DNA of 64,000 nucleotides, from positions 124,001-188,000 of the forward strand of contig NZ_JAMQGM010000002.1 of NCBI RefSeq assembly GCF_023703325.1, given 5' to 3'. The DNA is from Streptomyces meridianus. Lineage in GTDB: Bacteria > Actinomycetota > Actinomycetes > Streptomycetales > Streptomycetaceae. The notes beneath the pieces were generated by a model. That model was given only the letters and a program-made list of their open reading frames with translations, was not told the DNA's origin and did no database searches. Positions within the stretch are counted from its first letter, which is position 1, and each line of letters opens with the position of its first letter. The position numbers and the translations under genes are program-made. This document shows positions 18,113-26,338 of this stretch, piece by piece.

Positions 18113-18138
18113 AACGCCCGGTCCCATCTGCTGGTTCC
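18113..18138 (-). promoter_or_regulatory. ECF-type promoter of the sigma gene (autoregulation)
   Basis: On the minus strand GGAACC (18138-18133) and CGTT (18116-18113) are separated by 16 bases, exactly the ECF consensus GGAACC-N16-CGTT. Transcription would start near 18105 and give a leader of about 115 bases. Such promoters are normally used by the sigma factor they encode, so autoregulation is likely. Confidence 0.75.
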
Positions 18139-18162
18139 CGGGGGCAGCGGATACAGTCACCG

Positions 18163-18828
18163 TTGCGACGTACACGGGGACAGGAGAGGGCCATTACCGT
18201 CAACCGGCAGACGAGCTTGGCGTTCGCCGATGCGTTCGTCGCCGAGGACGAGTCGATCGCATGGGCCCGGGACCGGTCCCACGAGGCCGGCCTGCCGGCG
18301 GTGTCGCCCGGCACCGGCGCCGCCCTGCGCCTGCTCGCCGCCTCCGTGGACGCCAAGGCCGTCGCCGAGATCGGAACCGGTACCGGGGTCTCGGGCATCC
18401 ACCTGCTGTACGGCATGCGCCCCGACGGGGTCCTGACGACCGTCGACACCGAACCCGAACGGCAGCAGTTCGCCCGGCACGCCTTCCGCGAGGCCGGTTT
18501 CGCCGGGAACCGCGCCCGGTTCATCCCCGGCCGCGCGCTGGACGTCCTGCCCCGCCTGGCCGACGGCGGTTACGACCTGGTGTTCTGCGACGGGGACCGA
18601 ACCGAGTATCCGGACTACCTCGGCGAATCGTTGCGCCTGCTGCGCCCCGGCGGACTCGTCTGCTTCGAAGGCGTCTTCGCCGACGGGCGGACCGTCGACT
18701 CGGCGGCTCAGCCGGCCGAGGTGCTGCGGCTGCGGGAACTGCTGCGCGAGGTCCGGGAGAGCACGCTGCTGCAGCCCACGCTGCTGCCGGTGGGCGACGG
18801 CCTGCTGTGCGCCGTCAAGCGCCGCTGA
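18163..18828 (+). CDS. SAM-dependent O-methyltransferase
   Basis: A catechol-O-methyltransferase-like protein of 211-221 residues: motif [13 protein letters not shown], a DTEPER acidic loop, then DLVFCDGDR and [12 protein letters not shown]. Substrate unknown. The start is uncertain. TTG at 18163 opens the longest frame but has no ribosome site and coincides with the expected start of a transcript from TACAGT (18152-18157). An ATT at 18193 lies six bases after AGGAG (18182-18186), an ideal site. It is divergent from the ECF sigma gene. Confidence 0.85.
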   Translation: MRRTRGQERAITVNRQTSLAFADAFVAEDESIAWARDRSHEAGLPAVSPGTGAALRLLAASVDAKAVAEIGTGTGVSGIHLLYGMRPDGVLTTVDTEPERQQFARHAFREAGFAGNRARFIPGRALDVLPRLADGGYDLVFCDGDRTEYPDYLGESLRLLRPGGLVCFEGVFADGRTVDSAAQPAEVLRLRELLREVRESTLLQPTLLPVGDGLLCAVKRR

Positions 18829-18897
18829 CCGCACGGACTCACGGAGCGGCCCCCGTCGACCGTCCCGGCTCTTGGCGCTTTCCGGCCGGAGGAACAG

Positions 18898-18942
18898 CTG
18901 CCCCGGCAACCGATGCGTACGGATACGCGGTTGCCGGGGCAG
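18898..18942. terminator. Bidirectional terminator
   Basis: A perfect 15-bp stem (CTGCCCCGGCAACCG, 18898-18912, with 18928-18942) and a 15-base loop separate the convergent O-methyltransferase and DUF3117 genes. Confidence 0.88.
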
Positions 18943-18966
18943 TCCGGTGCGTGTGAGGCCCGAGGC

Positions 18967-19134
18967 TCAGGCGACGACCTTCTTCAAGGCGTCGCCGAGC
19001 GCGTCGGCCTCATCAGGAGTCAGCTCGACGACGAGCCGACCGCCGCCTTCGAGCGGAACGCGCATGACGATGCCCCGCCCCTCCTTGGTCACCTCGAGCG
19101 GGCCGTCGCCCGTCCGCGGCTTCATGGCCGCCAT
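18967..19134 (-). CDS. DUF3117 small protein
   Basis: A 55-residue protein beginning MAAMKPRTGDGPLEV and ending ALGDALKKVVA, found by reading the minus strand since it is below the usual length cut-off. It matches the DUF3117 family, small proteins nearly universal in actinobacteria. It is rich in beta strands (GIVMRVPLEGGGRLVVELT) and cytoplasmic; function unknown. A good ribosome site (AGGAAGGGGAAC) precedes the ATG. A likely promoter is at 19225-19255. Confidence 0.92.
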   Translation of the reverse strand: MAAMKPRTGDGPLEVTKEGRGIVMRVPLEGGGRLVVELTPDEADALGDALKKVVA

Positions 19135-19495
19135 GCTCGTTCCCCTTCCTGAAACCAGCTCATCGCAGCCGGCGGCCCCGTGGCAGGCGCTGTGTCACCG
19201 GCATCGAACACATTGCTTCCCGGCCATTATCCCGCATGGCAGGACCCGATGACCAACATCGGTTCGCAACCCTTGTGCAACGCGCTCGCGCAAAACCGCT
19301 CATTTCGGAGTTCCTGCTGCGATACTTCGCCCGCGTCGCGGCCGCCGGCGCCTCCGGGACCCGGTTTCCGGCCCTGCCTGCGCCGGTTTCCGCGCCCAGC
19401 CGCCCTGCCCGCGCCGGTTCTCCGTCATGCTGTCCGTCGGACTGCCCGAGCACTGCCCCGCCCGCGGCGGGGCGATCACCGGAGGGGAACCATCC
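19135..19495. other. Intergenic region between DUF3117 and enoyl-CoA hydratase
   Basis: The 361-base divergent spacer holds the DUF3117 promoter candidate on its left side and the GGAGGGG ribosome site of the hydratase at 19481-19487. Open frames inside it are short, lack ribosome sites, and show no conserved motif. No palindromic operator stands out. Confidence 0.5.
19225..19255 (-). promoter_or_regulatory. Possible promoter of the DUF3117 gene
   Basis: On the minus strand TTGGTC (19255-19250) and GATAAT (19230-19225) are separated by 19 bases. The -10 is close to TATAAT; the spacing is somewhat long. The predicted leader is about 85 bases. Confidence 0.4.
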
Positions 19496-20296
19496 ATGGC
19501 CGACACCGTGCTGCACGAGGTGACCGACGGACTCGCGACGATCACCCTGAATCGTCCGGACGCCATGAACGCACTCGACGTCGAGACCAAGGAGGCGTTG
19601 CGGGACGCCCTCCTGCAGGCGGCCGCCGACCCCGCCGTGCGCGCGGTGCTGCTCACCGGGAACGGCAAGGCGTTCTGCGTCGGCCAGGACCTCAAGGAGC
19701 ACATCGGCCTGCTCGAAGCCGACCGTGAGGCGGGTACCGGCGGCACCATGAACACGGTCCGGGAGCACTACAACCCGATCACGACCGCGATCGCCACCAT
19801 GCCCAAGCCCGTGGTCGCCGCGGTGAACGGGGTGGCGGCGGGTGCGGGGGCCGGGTTCGCGTTCGCCGCCGACTACCGCATCGTGGCCGACACCGCTTCC
19901 TTCAACACGGCGTTCGCGGGGGTCGCGCTCACCGCCGACTCGGGGGTGTCGTGGACCCTTGCACGGCTGATCGGCCACGGCCGGGCCGCGGATCTGCTGC
20001 TCTTTCCGCGCAGCGTCCGGGCCGAGGAGGCGCTGGACCTGGGCATCGCGGGACGGGTCGTACCCGCGGCCGAACTGGTGGACGAAGCCGAGGCCCTGGC
20101 GCGGCGGCTCGCCGAGGGGCCTACCGCCGCATACGCCGCGATCAAGGAGTCGCTGGCCTACGGTGCCGGGCATTCGCTGGTGGAAACCCTGGACAAAGAG
20201 GACGAGCTCCAAGTCCGGGCCGGCGCCTCGGAGGACCACTGGATCGCCGTCCAGGCGTTCGTGAAGAAGGAGAAGCCCCGCTTCCAGGGGCGATGA
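19496..20296 (+). CDS. Enoyl-CoA hydratase/isomerase family protein
   Basis: The 266-residue crotonase-fold protein has the substrate and oxyanion-hole segments TLNRPDAMNALD, GKAFCVGQDLKEH and VAAVNGVAAGAGAGFAFAAD. In the last the usual GG becomes GAGAG. No clear catalytic Glu pair can be assigned; the pattern resembles PaaG-type isomerase/hydratases. Role: hydration or isomerisation of a CoA thioester in fatty-acid or aromatic degradation. Starts at ATG 19496 after GGAGGGG. It stands alone. Confidence 0.88.
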   Translation: MADTVLHEVTDGLATITLNRPDAMNALDVETKEALRDALLQAAADPAVRAVLLTGNGKAFCVGQDLKEHIGLLEADREAGTGGTMNTVREHYNPITTAIATMPKPVVAAVNGVAAGAGAGFAFAADYRIVADTASFNTAFAGVALTADSGVSWTLARLIGHGRAADLLLFPRSVRAEEALDLGIAGRVVPAAELVDEAEALARRLAEGPTAAYAAIKESLAYGAGHSLVETLDKEDELQVRAGASEDHWIAVQAFVKKEKPRFQGR

Positions 20297-20386
20297 CCGG
20301 GGCGCGGTCCGAGCAGGTGGCCACTGTCTGAGTGAGATCATCACGAAATCTCTCAAGAACACTGCCTGAGGCGTCGATGCAGCGAG

Positions 20387-20410
20387 GGTGCCGGAGATCC
20401 GTCCGGCACC
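20387..20410 (+). terminator. Hairpin before the collagen-like gene
   Basis: GGTGCCGGA (20387-20395) and TCCGGCACC (20402-20410) form a 9-bp stem. It may end the hydratase transcript or act in the leader of the next gene, whose ribosome site starts at 20427. Confidence 0.5.
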
Positions 20411-20435
20411 TCGAGGCACTTCGTCAAGGAGCAAG

Positions 20436-21152
20436 ATGGCTCACGAGACCAATGCCAAACCATCCTCGTCCCCGCTGAGGCGCGTCTGGGCGGTCGGCAG
20501 CGTGGTCGTCCCGCTGTCGTTCTCGCTGATGGGGCTGACAGGGCCCGCGTACGCGGCGGGCTTCGGCGCCACGGGTGCGACCGACCTCAGCATCCCTGCC
20601 GTGCCGACTGTCCCGTCCGCCGTGCAGAGCGTCATCGCTGCGGACGAGCAGGCCGAGGACTCCGGTTCGGGCGAGCACGGCAAGTACGCCGACCAGGAGC
20701 AGGGCAAGGAGAAGCACGGCAAGTACGCCGAGCGGGAGCACGGCAAGAAGGAACACGGCAAGGAGGGACACGGCAAGCACGAGAAGCAGGGCCCGGCCGG
20801 GCCGCCCGGGCCCCCTGGACCTCCCGGGCCGCCCGGGCCCCGTGGAGAGAAGGGCAAGGACGGCAGGCCCGGCCCGCAGGGACCCCAGGGCGAGACCGGC
20901 GCGTCGGGGCCCATGGGAGCCCAGGGCCCGCAGGGCGAAAAGGGCGACACCGGAGCCCAGGGCGAGACGGGACCCCAGGGCGAAAAGGGCGACACCGGAA
21001 CCCAGGGCCCGCAGGGCGAGACGGGACCCCAGGGACCGCAGGGCCCCCAGGGACCGCAGGGGCCTCCCGGAAAGTCCGGGCACAAGTCCGGGCACAAGGG
21101 TGATCACGACGGTCACAAGTCCGGGGAGCACCAGGAGCACGGCGACTGGTGA
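20436..21152 (+). CDS. Secreted collagen-like G-X-Y repeat protein
   Basis: The 238-residue protein has a signal peptide (1-40, ending AYA), a linker, a charged segment with repeated HGK units (80-117), and then 33 uninterrupted Gly-X-Y triplets (residues 119-217). The triplets are rich in [12 protein letters not shown] and GET, the kind that form and stabilise bacterial collagen triple helices. A His/Lys/Gly-rich tail ([13 protein letters not shown]) closes it. There is no LPXTG anchor, membrane helix or Cys. Expected location: outside the cell or in the wall. Function unknown; adhesion or structure are guesses. Confidence 0.9.
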   Translation: MAHETNAKPSSSPLRRVWAVGSVVVPLSFSLMGLTGPAYAAGFGATGATDLSIPAVPTVPSAVQSVIAADEQAEDSGSGEHGKYADQEQGKEKHGKYAEREHGKKEHGKEGHGKHEKQGPAGPPGPPGPPGPPGPRGEKGKDGRPGPQGPQGETGASGPMGAQGPQGEKGDTGAQGETGPQGEKGDTGTQGPQGETGPQGPQGPQGPQGPPGKSGHKSGHKGDHDGHKSGEHQEHGDW

Positions 21153-21281
21153 CGGTCCGGAGGCGGTTCGCCCGTGCCTGGCGGCCGTGTCGGCACATCG
21201 GGGATCAGTGCTGCGGGCCGTCAGGTGCACGGCCGCCTCCACGTCGCCGTGTCACCTCGGAGGCGGACGCCCAGCCCGGCT

Positions 21282-21950
21282 TCACCGCCGGGTGCGGCGT
21301 CCGCCCCGCGCCGACGGGCTCTCCCCGGGCGGGGAGCCGGCCGGGCACCCGCGCCGGACGCAGTCGGCCAGGTGGTCGTCGACCAGTCCGCAGGCCTGCA
21401 TCAGGGCGTAGGCCGTGGTGGGTCCCACGAACCGGAGCCCGCGCTTTTTGAGGTCCTTGGCGAGCGCGGCCGATTCGGGCGTGACGGCCGGGACGTCCGC
21501 GACCGTCCGCGGGACCGGCCGACCCGCCGGGTCCGGTGCGTACGACCAGATCAGCGCGTCCAGTCCGCCCTCGGGCCACTCGGCCAGAACCCGGGCGTTG
21601 GCGATCGTGGCCTCGATCTTGGCGCGGTTGCGGATGATCGACTCGTCCTGCAGCAGCCGTTCCACGTCCGCGTCGGTGAAGGCCGCGACCGCAGGGATCC
21701 GGAACCCGTCGAAGGCGGCCCGGAAACCGTCACGGCGGCGCAGGATCGTCAGCCAGGACAGGCCGGACTGGAATGCCTCCAGGCACAGCCGTTCGTAGAG
21801 GGCTTCGTCGCCCCGGACCGGTCGGCCCCACTCGGTGTCGTGATACTCGACGTACACGTCGGCGGACAGGCCCCAGGGGCAGCGCAGGAGTCCGTCGGGG
21901 CCGGCAAGCGGCCCTCCGGGCGCGGGCTCCCGGCCCGCTCCGTCGCTCAC
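21282..21950 (-). CDS. tag: DNA-3-methyladenine glycosylase I
   Basis: The 222-residue protein has the Tag pattern: RCPWG, YHDTEWGRP, LCLEAFQSGLSWLTILRRR, IIRNRAKIEATIANA and KDLKKRGLRFVGPTTAYALMQACGLVDDH. The Glu of FQ-adjacent and the zinc ligands (Cys of RCPWG and the HLADC end) fit the family. Role: excision of 3-methyladenine in base-excision repair. The GTG start at 21950 overlaps the stop of the DivIVA-like gene by four bases (GTGA), so the two are translationally coupled. C-terminal tail is Arg/Ser-rich. Confidence 0.92.
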   Translation of the reverse strand: MSDGAGREPAPGGPLAGPDGLLRCPWGLSADVYVEYHDTEWGRPVRGDEALYERLCLEAFQSGLSWLTILRRRDGFRAAFDGFRIPAVAAFTDADVERLLQDESIIRNRAKIEATIANARVLAEWPEGGLDALIWSYAPDPAGRPVPRTVADVPAVTPESAALAKDLKKRGLRFVGPTTAYALMQACGLVDDHLADCVRRGCPAGSPPGESPSARGGRRTRR

Positions 21951-22318
21951 CGCCCGGTCCCGCGGCCCCACGGGCCCGGCCAGTCGCTGCCGTCGCCGCC
22001 GGAGCCCGGACGCGGGCGTCCGCCCCGTGCGCCGGCCAGTCGGGCCTCCAGTTCGCCGATCCGCTCGTCGCGCTCGGCGAGTTCGGCGCCGAGCCGGTCG
22101 AGCACGTCGTCGACGTCGGCCATGCGGTAGCCGCGCAGCGAGATGGGCAGCCGCAACTCCTCGAGGTCCGCCCGCTCGACCGCACGGTCGTCGGGCAGCG
22201 GGTCGTGGAGCCGGTCCCGCGGCGCCTCGGGCAGGGCCGCCCCATCGTCGCCGCCGATCACCATCAGCGTCACGGCCGCGACGACGACCACCAGCGCGAT
22301 GAGCAAGAACCAGAACAT
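21947..22318 (-). CDS. DivIVA-domain membrane protein
   Basis: A 123-residue protein starting MFWFLLIALVVVVAAVTLMV: a single N-terminal membrane helix, an acidic linker, then LPISLRGYRMADVDDVLDRLGAEL, a DivIVA-type N-motif with a short coiled coil (residues about 60-95), and a Gly/Arg-rich tail. The motif usually binds curved membrane or polar growth complexes. Coupling to tag seems to be a matter of operon arrangement. The ATG at 22318 follows GGGGAG. Confidence 0.78.
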   Translation of the reverse strand: MFWFLLIALVVVVAAVTLMVIGGDDGAALPEAPRDRLHDPLPDDRAVERADLEELRLPISLRGYRMADVDDVLDRLGAELAERDERIGELEARLAGARGGRPRPGSGGDGSDWPGPWGRGTGR

Positions 22319-22509
22319 GACCGTCTCCCCGAGGTCCGTTCCCAATGTGACTGACCCGATCGTGCCATGCCATCACCGGGCGGTTCCCCCGACCGTCGTC
22401 CCGCGCCCCGCCGGACGCGGCCGGCGCCGGGCGCGGCAGGCTAGGGTCGACGGCCGGAACGGCCCGGAGGCCGCCGGTACGTGCCACGCGCGAGGAGGAT
22501 GGCTTCAGC

Positions 22510-23370
22510 ATGCTGCGACTGGGAACGCGGGAGTTCGCCGATCACGAGCCGGTGATCATGGCGATCGTGAACCGGACCCCGGACTCCTTCTACGACCAGG
22601 GCGCGACGTTCCGCGACGAACCGGCGCTGGCCCGGGTGGACCAGGCCGTGGCGGACGGTGCCGCGATCATCGACATCGGCGGGGTGAAGGCCGGCCCCGG
22701 CGCGGAGGTCACCGCCGAGGAGGAGGCCCGGCGCACGGTCGGTTTCGTCGCCGAGGTCCGCAAGCGCCATCCCGACGTGGTGATCAGCGTCGACACCTGG
22801 CGTCACGAGGTGGGTGAGGCGGTCTGCGAAGCGGGCGCCGATCTCCTCAACGACGCCTGGGGCGGCGTGGATCCGCGGCTCGCCGAGGTGGCCGCCCGGC
22901 ACGGGGCCGGGCTGGTGTGCACGCACGCGGGAGGCGTCGAACCGCGCACCCGTCCGCACCGGACCGGCTACGACGACGTGATGGCGGACATCCTGGAGGT
23001 GACCGTCGGCCTGGCCGAGCGCGCCGCGTCCCTCGGCGTACCCCGCGAGTCGATCATGATCGACCCCGGTCACGACTTCGGGAAGAACACCCGGCACTCC
23101 CTCGAGGCCACCCGCCGGCTCGGGGAGATGACGGCGACCGGCTGGCCGGTGCTGGTGTCACTGTCGAACAAGGACTTCGTCGGGGAGACCCTGGACCGGC
23201 CGGTCAAGGATCGCCTCATCGGAACGCTGGCCACCACGGCGGTCTCCGCGTGGCTCGGCGCGCAGGTCTACCGGGTGCACGAGGTCGCCGAGACCCGTCA
23301 GGTCCTCGACATGGTCGCCTCCGTCGCGGGCCACCGGCCCCCGGCGGTCGCCCGCCGGGGACTGGCCTGA
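22510..23370 (+). CDS. folP2: FolP2-type dihydropteroate synthase paralogue
   Basis: The 286-residue TIM-barrel protein is a dihydropteroate synthase homologue, but its signatures differ from active FolP: VNRTPDSF instead of VNVTPDSF, DIGGVKAGPG in place of the sulfonamide-loop DIGGESTRPG, and DPGHDFGKN instead of DPGIGFGK. These match mycobacterial FolP2, which is reported to lack synthase activity. Its neighbours (dapE, a LOG protein, tag) also match that locus. Role therefore uncertain. The ATG at 22510 is 11 bases after GAGGAGG. Confidence 0.85.
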   Translation: MLRLGTREFADHEPVIMAIVNRTPDSFYDQGATFRDEPALARVDQAVADGAAIIDIGGVKAGPGAEVTAEEEARRTVGFVAEVRKRHPDVVISVDTWRHEVGEAVCEAGADLLNDAWGGVDPRLAEVAARHGAGLVCTHAGGVEPRTRPHRTGYDDVMADILEVTVGLAERAASLGVPRESIMIDPGHDFGKNTRHSLEATRRLGEMTATGWPVLVSLSNKDFVGETLDRPVKDRLIGTLATTAVSAWLGAQVYRVHEVAETRQVLDMVASVAGHRPPAVARRGLA

Positions 23371-23380
23371 GCTCCGGGCC

Positions 23381-23409
23381 CCGCCGTCCCCGCGATGCGG
23401 GGGCGGCGG
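23381..23409. terminator. Convergent terminator after folP2
   Basis: CCGCCGTCCCCGC (23381-23393), loop GAT, then GCGGGGGCGGCGG (23397-23409): a 13-bp stem with one U-G pair between convergent folP2 and the LOG-family gene. Confidence 0.85.
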
Positions 23410-23412
23410 TGC

Positions 23413-24180
23413 TCAGTCCCCGATCCCCTGGACCCCGGCCTCCTTCGTGACGAGGTCGACGGCCTCGTCGATGTCGTCGGTGACGTGGAAGAGCTCCAGG
23501 TCTTGGGGAGCTGCCTTGCCCTGCGCGATCAGGGTGTCGCGCAGCCAGTCGGCCAGCCCCTGCCAGTAGGCGGTTCCGAAGAGCACGATCGGGAAGCGGG
23601 TGACCTTCCGGGTCTGGACGAGCGTCATCGCCTCGAAGAGTTCGTCCAGCGTGCCCAGCCCGCCGGGCAGGACCACGAAGCCGCGCGCGTACTTCACGAA
23701 CATCGTCTTGCGGACGAAGAAATAGCGGAAGTTGACCCCGATGTCGACGTAGGCGTTGAGCCCCTGCTCGAAAGGCAGCTCGATGCCCAGGCCGACCGAG
23801 GCCCCGCCGGCTTCGCTGGCCCCTCTGTTGGCGGCCTCCATGGCACCGGGCCCGCCACCGGTGATCACCGCGAAGCCGGCCTCCACCAGGGCCCGGCCGA
23901 GCCTGATCGCGGTCTCGTACTCGGACGATCCGGGAGGCGTGCGGGCCGAGCCGAACACGCTGACGGCCGGGCCGAGTTCGGCCAGGGCGCCGAAGCCCTC
24001 GACGAATTCCGACTGAATCCGCATGACCCGCCACGGGTCGCGGTGCAGCCAGTCGCTCGCCCCCTGGGGACTGTCCAGCAGTCGCTGGTCCGCGGTGCCG
24101 TGCTGCATCTGCTGGCGACGGCGCACCACGGGCCCCTGGTGCTGCTCCGACGGGACGCGCTCTGCATCGGCGTTGCCCAC
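23413..24180 (-). CDS. LOG-family (TIGR00730) Rossmann-fold nucleotide hydrolase
   Basis: The 255-residue protein has the LOG/lysine-decarboxylase-like signatures GGGPGAMEAAN and PGGLGTLDELFE. Family members release adenine-type cytokinins from nucleoside monophosphates or hydrolyse other NMPs; they do not decarboxylate lysine. The GTG at 24180 is about seven bases after GGAGGG and matches the family N-terminus; a longer ORF runs into dapE's promoter. The dapE gene lies upstream on the same strand (90 bases). Confidence 0.88.
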   Translation of the reverse strand: MGNADAERVPSEQHQGPVVRRRQQMQHGTADQRLLDSPQGASDWLHRDPWRVMRIQSEFVEGFGALAELGPAVSVFGSARTPPGSSEYETAIRLGRALVEAGFAVITGGGPGAMEAANRGASEAGGASVGLGIELPFEQGLNAYVDIGVNFRYFFVRKTMFVKYARGFVVLPGGLGTLDELFEAMTLVQTRKVTRFPIVLFGTAYWQGLADWLRDTLIAQGKAAPQDLELFHVTDDIDEAVDLVTKEAGVQGIGD

Positions 24181-24269
24181 GGTGTGCTCCCTCCGCATGG
24201 CCCCGCCGGGCGGCGGGGACAGATCCGTGCAGTTCAGCGTAGGCCCACCGAGGTGACGGACACGGGAAC

Positions 24270-25340
24270 TCAGGCGGACAGCCAGGCGTGCAGTTTCTCC
24301 TCGGCCTCCAGCACGGCCGCCACGGCGACGTGCTCCTCCCGGGTGTGTGCCAGCTTCGGGTCGCCGGGGCCGTAGTTGACCGCGGGCACCCCGAGAGCGG
24401 AGAAGCGGGCGACGTCCGTCCACGCGTCCTTGGGCGCGGGCTCGGTGCCGATCGCACGGACGAACGCAGCTGCAGCGGGGTGGGACAGACCGGGCAGTGC
24501 TCCCGGCGCGGAGTCGGTGAGCACCACCGTGAAGCCGTCGAACACTTCGTGCATGTGCGCGAGCGCCTCCTCCTCGTTCCGGTCGGGCGCGAAGCGGAAG
24601 TTGACGATCACCGAACAGGCGTCCGGGATCACGTTGCCGGCGTGCCCGCCCTCGATCATCACGGCGTTGAGGCCCTCGCGGTAGGTCAGGCCGTCGATGT
24701 CCACCGCGCGCGGCTCGTAACCGGCGAGCCGCTCGAGAACCGGGGCGGCCTTGTGGATGGCGTTCTCACCCAGCCAGCTGCGCGCCGAGTGCGCCCGGCG
24801 TCCCGTCGTCTCGACCCGGATCCGCAGGGTTCCCTGGCAGCCGCCCTCCACCTTGGCGTCCGTGGGCTCGAGCAGCACGGCGAAGTCACCCGCGAGCCAC
24901 TGCGGGTGGTTCTCGGCCAGCCGCTTGAGCCCGTTGAGCTCCGCGGCGACTTCCTCGTGGTCGTAGAAGACGAAGGTCAGGTCGCGGTTGGGCGCGGGAA
25001 GTGTTGCGGCGATGCGCAGTTGCACGGCGACGCCGGACTTCATGTCCGACGTGCCGCAGCCCCAGAGCACCCCGTCGGAGTCGAGCGTGGAGGGGACGTT
25101 GTCGGCGATCGGCACCGTGTCGATGTGCCCGGCCAGGACCACCCGCTCCGCCCGGCCGAGGTCGGTGCGGGCCACGACCGCGTCACCGTCCCGTTCCACC
25201 GTCAGGTGCGGCAGCGTGCGCAACGCTGCTTCGACGGCGTCGGCGAGGGGCTTCTCGTGCCCGCTCGGGGAGGCGAAATCGACCAGCTGTGCCGTGAGAG
25301 CGGCAGCGTCCAGGGACAGGTCAAGCGAGTTTTCGGCCAT
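24270..25340 (-). CDS. dapE: Succinyl-diaminopimelate desuccinylase
   Basis: The 356-residue M20 peptidase-family protein has the two-metal-site motifs [17 protein letters not shown] and [11 protein letters not shown], and a dimerisation domain with [13 protein letters not shown]. Role: hydrolysis of N-succinyl-LL-diaminopimelate to LL-DAP and succinate, a late step of lysine and peptidoglycan-crosslinker synthesis. dapC, the previous-step aminotransferase, is 2 kb away on the same strand. A lytic-transglycosylase-like gene starts divergently only 35 bases away. Confidence 0.93.
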   Translation of the reverse strand: MAENSLDLSLDAAALTAQLVDFASPSGHEKPLADAVEAALRTLPHLTVERDGDAVVARTDLGRAERVVLAGHIDTVPIADNVPSTLDSDGVLWGCGTSDMKSGVAVQLRIAATLPAPNRDLTFVFYDHEEVAAELNGLKRLAENHPQWLAGDFAVLLEPTDAKVEGGCQGTLRIRVETTGRRAHSARSWLGENAIHKAAPVLERLAGYEPRAVDIDGLTYREGLNAVMIEGGHAGNVIPDACSVIVNFRFAPDRNEEEALAHMHEVFDGFTVVLTDSAPGALPGLSHPAAAAFVRAIGTEPAPKDAWTDVARFSALGVPAVNYGPGDPKLAHTREEHVAVAAVLEAEEKLHAWLSA

Positions 25341-25375
25341 GCCCAGACCCTAGCCGTTCCAGTACGGTGGGCGGC

Positions 25376-26338
25376 GTGTTCGAGTCCTCTCCCTCCTCCC
25401 GCCGCAGCGGCCTCCTGCGCCTCGCCGCAGGCTGTACGGCGCTGCTGGCGCTGGTCGGCTATCTGGTGCTGCACCTGGTCACCAGCGGTTCGACGCCGCC
25501 GCGTTGCACCGTGCGGGGCCCCGGGCAGAACGGAACCCCGTTCACCCTCCAGCCGGAGCAGGCGGTGAACGCGGCCACCATCGAGGCGGTGGGGTCCTCG
25601 CGGGGGCTGCCGGAGCGTGCGATCACGATTGCGCTGGCCGCCGCCATGCAGGAGTCGGGACTGCGGAACATCGACTACGGCGACCGGGATTCACTCGGCC
25701 TCTTCCAGCAGCGCCCGTCGCAGGGGTGGGGCACCGGAGCGCAGATCCGGGACCCGGTGTACGCGGCTGGGAAGTTCTACGACCACCTCGTCACCGTTCC
25801 CGGGTACTCGCGGCTGCCGCTCACCGTGGCCGCCCAGCGGGTACAGAAGAGCGGGTTCCCGCAGGCGTACGCCAAGCACGAGCCGCACGCCTCGCTGCTG
25901 GCAGCCGCGCTGACGGGACGTTCCTCGGCCGCCTTCAGCTGCACGTCGCACGTCGGGAGCAGCACGGCGGGCGACGTGACTCGGGTGCAGAAGAAGCTGA
26001 TGCGCGAGTTCGGCAGGGACGTGCTGCCGGTGCCCCGGGCCGCGGTGCGCGAATCCGGCAGCAGTGGTTCGCCGCGCGCGGCGGCGGGATCGGGCGCGGC
26101 CGGTGGGGCAACGCTGGAGGTACCGGTCCGCGCGGTGCGCACCGACGGCGGGGACGCCCGGCGCGGCTGGGAGTTGGCGCACTGGGCGGTCGCCCACGCG
26201 ACGGAGCTGCACATCGCCCAGGTCTCGTACGGGGGCCGGGTGTGGAGCTCGTCGAACTCGGACGGCGCCTGGCGGCCGTCGGGAGCGGAGAGCGGCGCCG
26301 GCGTGCGGGGCGAGGTTCGCATCACGATCGTTCAGTAG
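25376..26338 (+). CDS. Membrane-anchored lytic-transglycosylase-like protein
   Basis: About 320 residues, with an N-terminal membrane anchor (about 15-37), then a lysozyme-like domain: MQESGLRN carries the candidate catalytic Glu93, and GLFQQRP (108-114) resembles the SLT GLMQ motif. The rest is Ser/Gly-rich, ending in a domain with two WELAHWAVAHATEL-like segments. Role inferred: peptidoglycan cleavage outside the cell. Databases often label similar proteins heavy metal transporter, which the sequence does not support. GTG at 25376 was chosen over 25367; neither has a good ribosome site. Confidence 0.65.
   Translation: MFESSPSSRRSGLLRLAAGCTALLALVGYLVLHLVTSGSTPPRCTVRGPGQNGTPFTLQPEQAVNAATIEAVGSSRGLPERAITIALAAAMQESGLRNIDYGDRDSLGLFQQRPSQGWGTGAQIRDPVYAAGKFYDHLVTVPGYSRLPLTVAAQRVQKSGFPQAYAKHEPHASLLAAALTGRSSAAFSCTSHVGSSTAGDVTRVQKKLMREFGRDVLPVPRAAVRESGSSGSPRAAAGSGAAGGATLEVPVRAVRTDGGDARRGWELAHWAVAHATELHIAQVSYGGRVWSSSNSDGAWRPSGAESGAGVRGEVRITIVQ

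Noticed and set aside
18112..18175. Longer start of the ECF sigma factor (up to 330 residues)
   Set aside because: Its first codons lie upstream of, or inside, the ECF promoter at 18113-18138, so they would not be transcribed from it.
19236..19523. A 95-residue ORF upstream of the enoyl-CoA hydratase
   Set aside because: No ribosome site, overlaps the hydratase start, and its composition is Pro/Ser-rich without motif.
20680..21100. Repetitive DNA resembling a tandem repeat or CRISPR array
   Set aside because: The periodicity comes from codons of HGK and Gly-X-Y repeats in the collagen-like protein; there are no constant repeats with unique spacers.
25376..26338. Heavy-metal transporter label often given to such proteins
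   Set aside because: There is one anchor helix only, and the conserved motifs (QESG, GLFQ) fit a lytic transglycosylase rather than a transporter.
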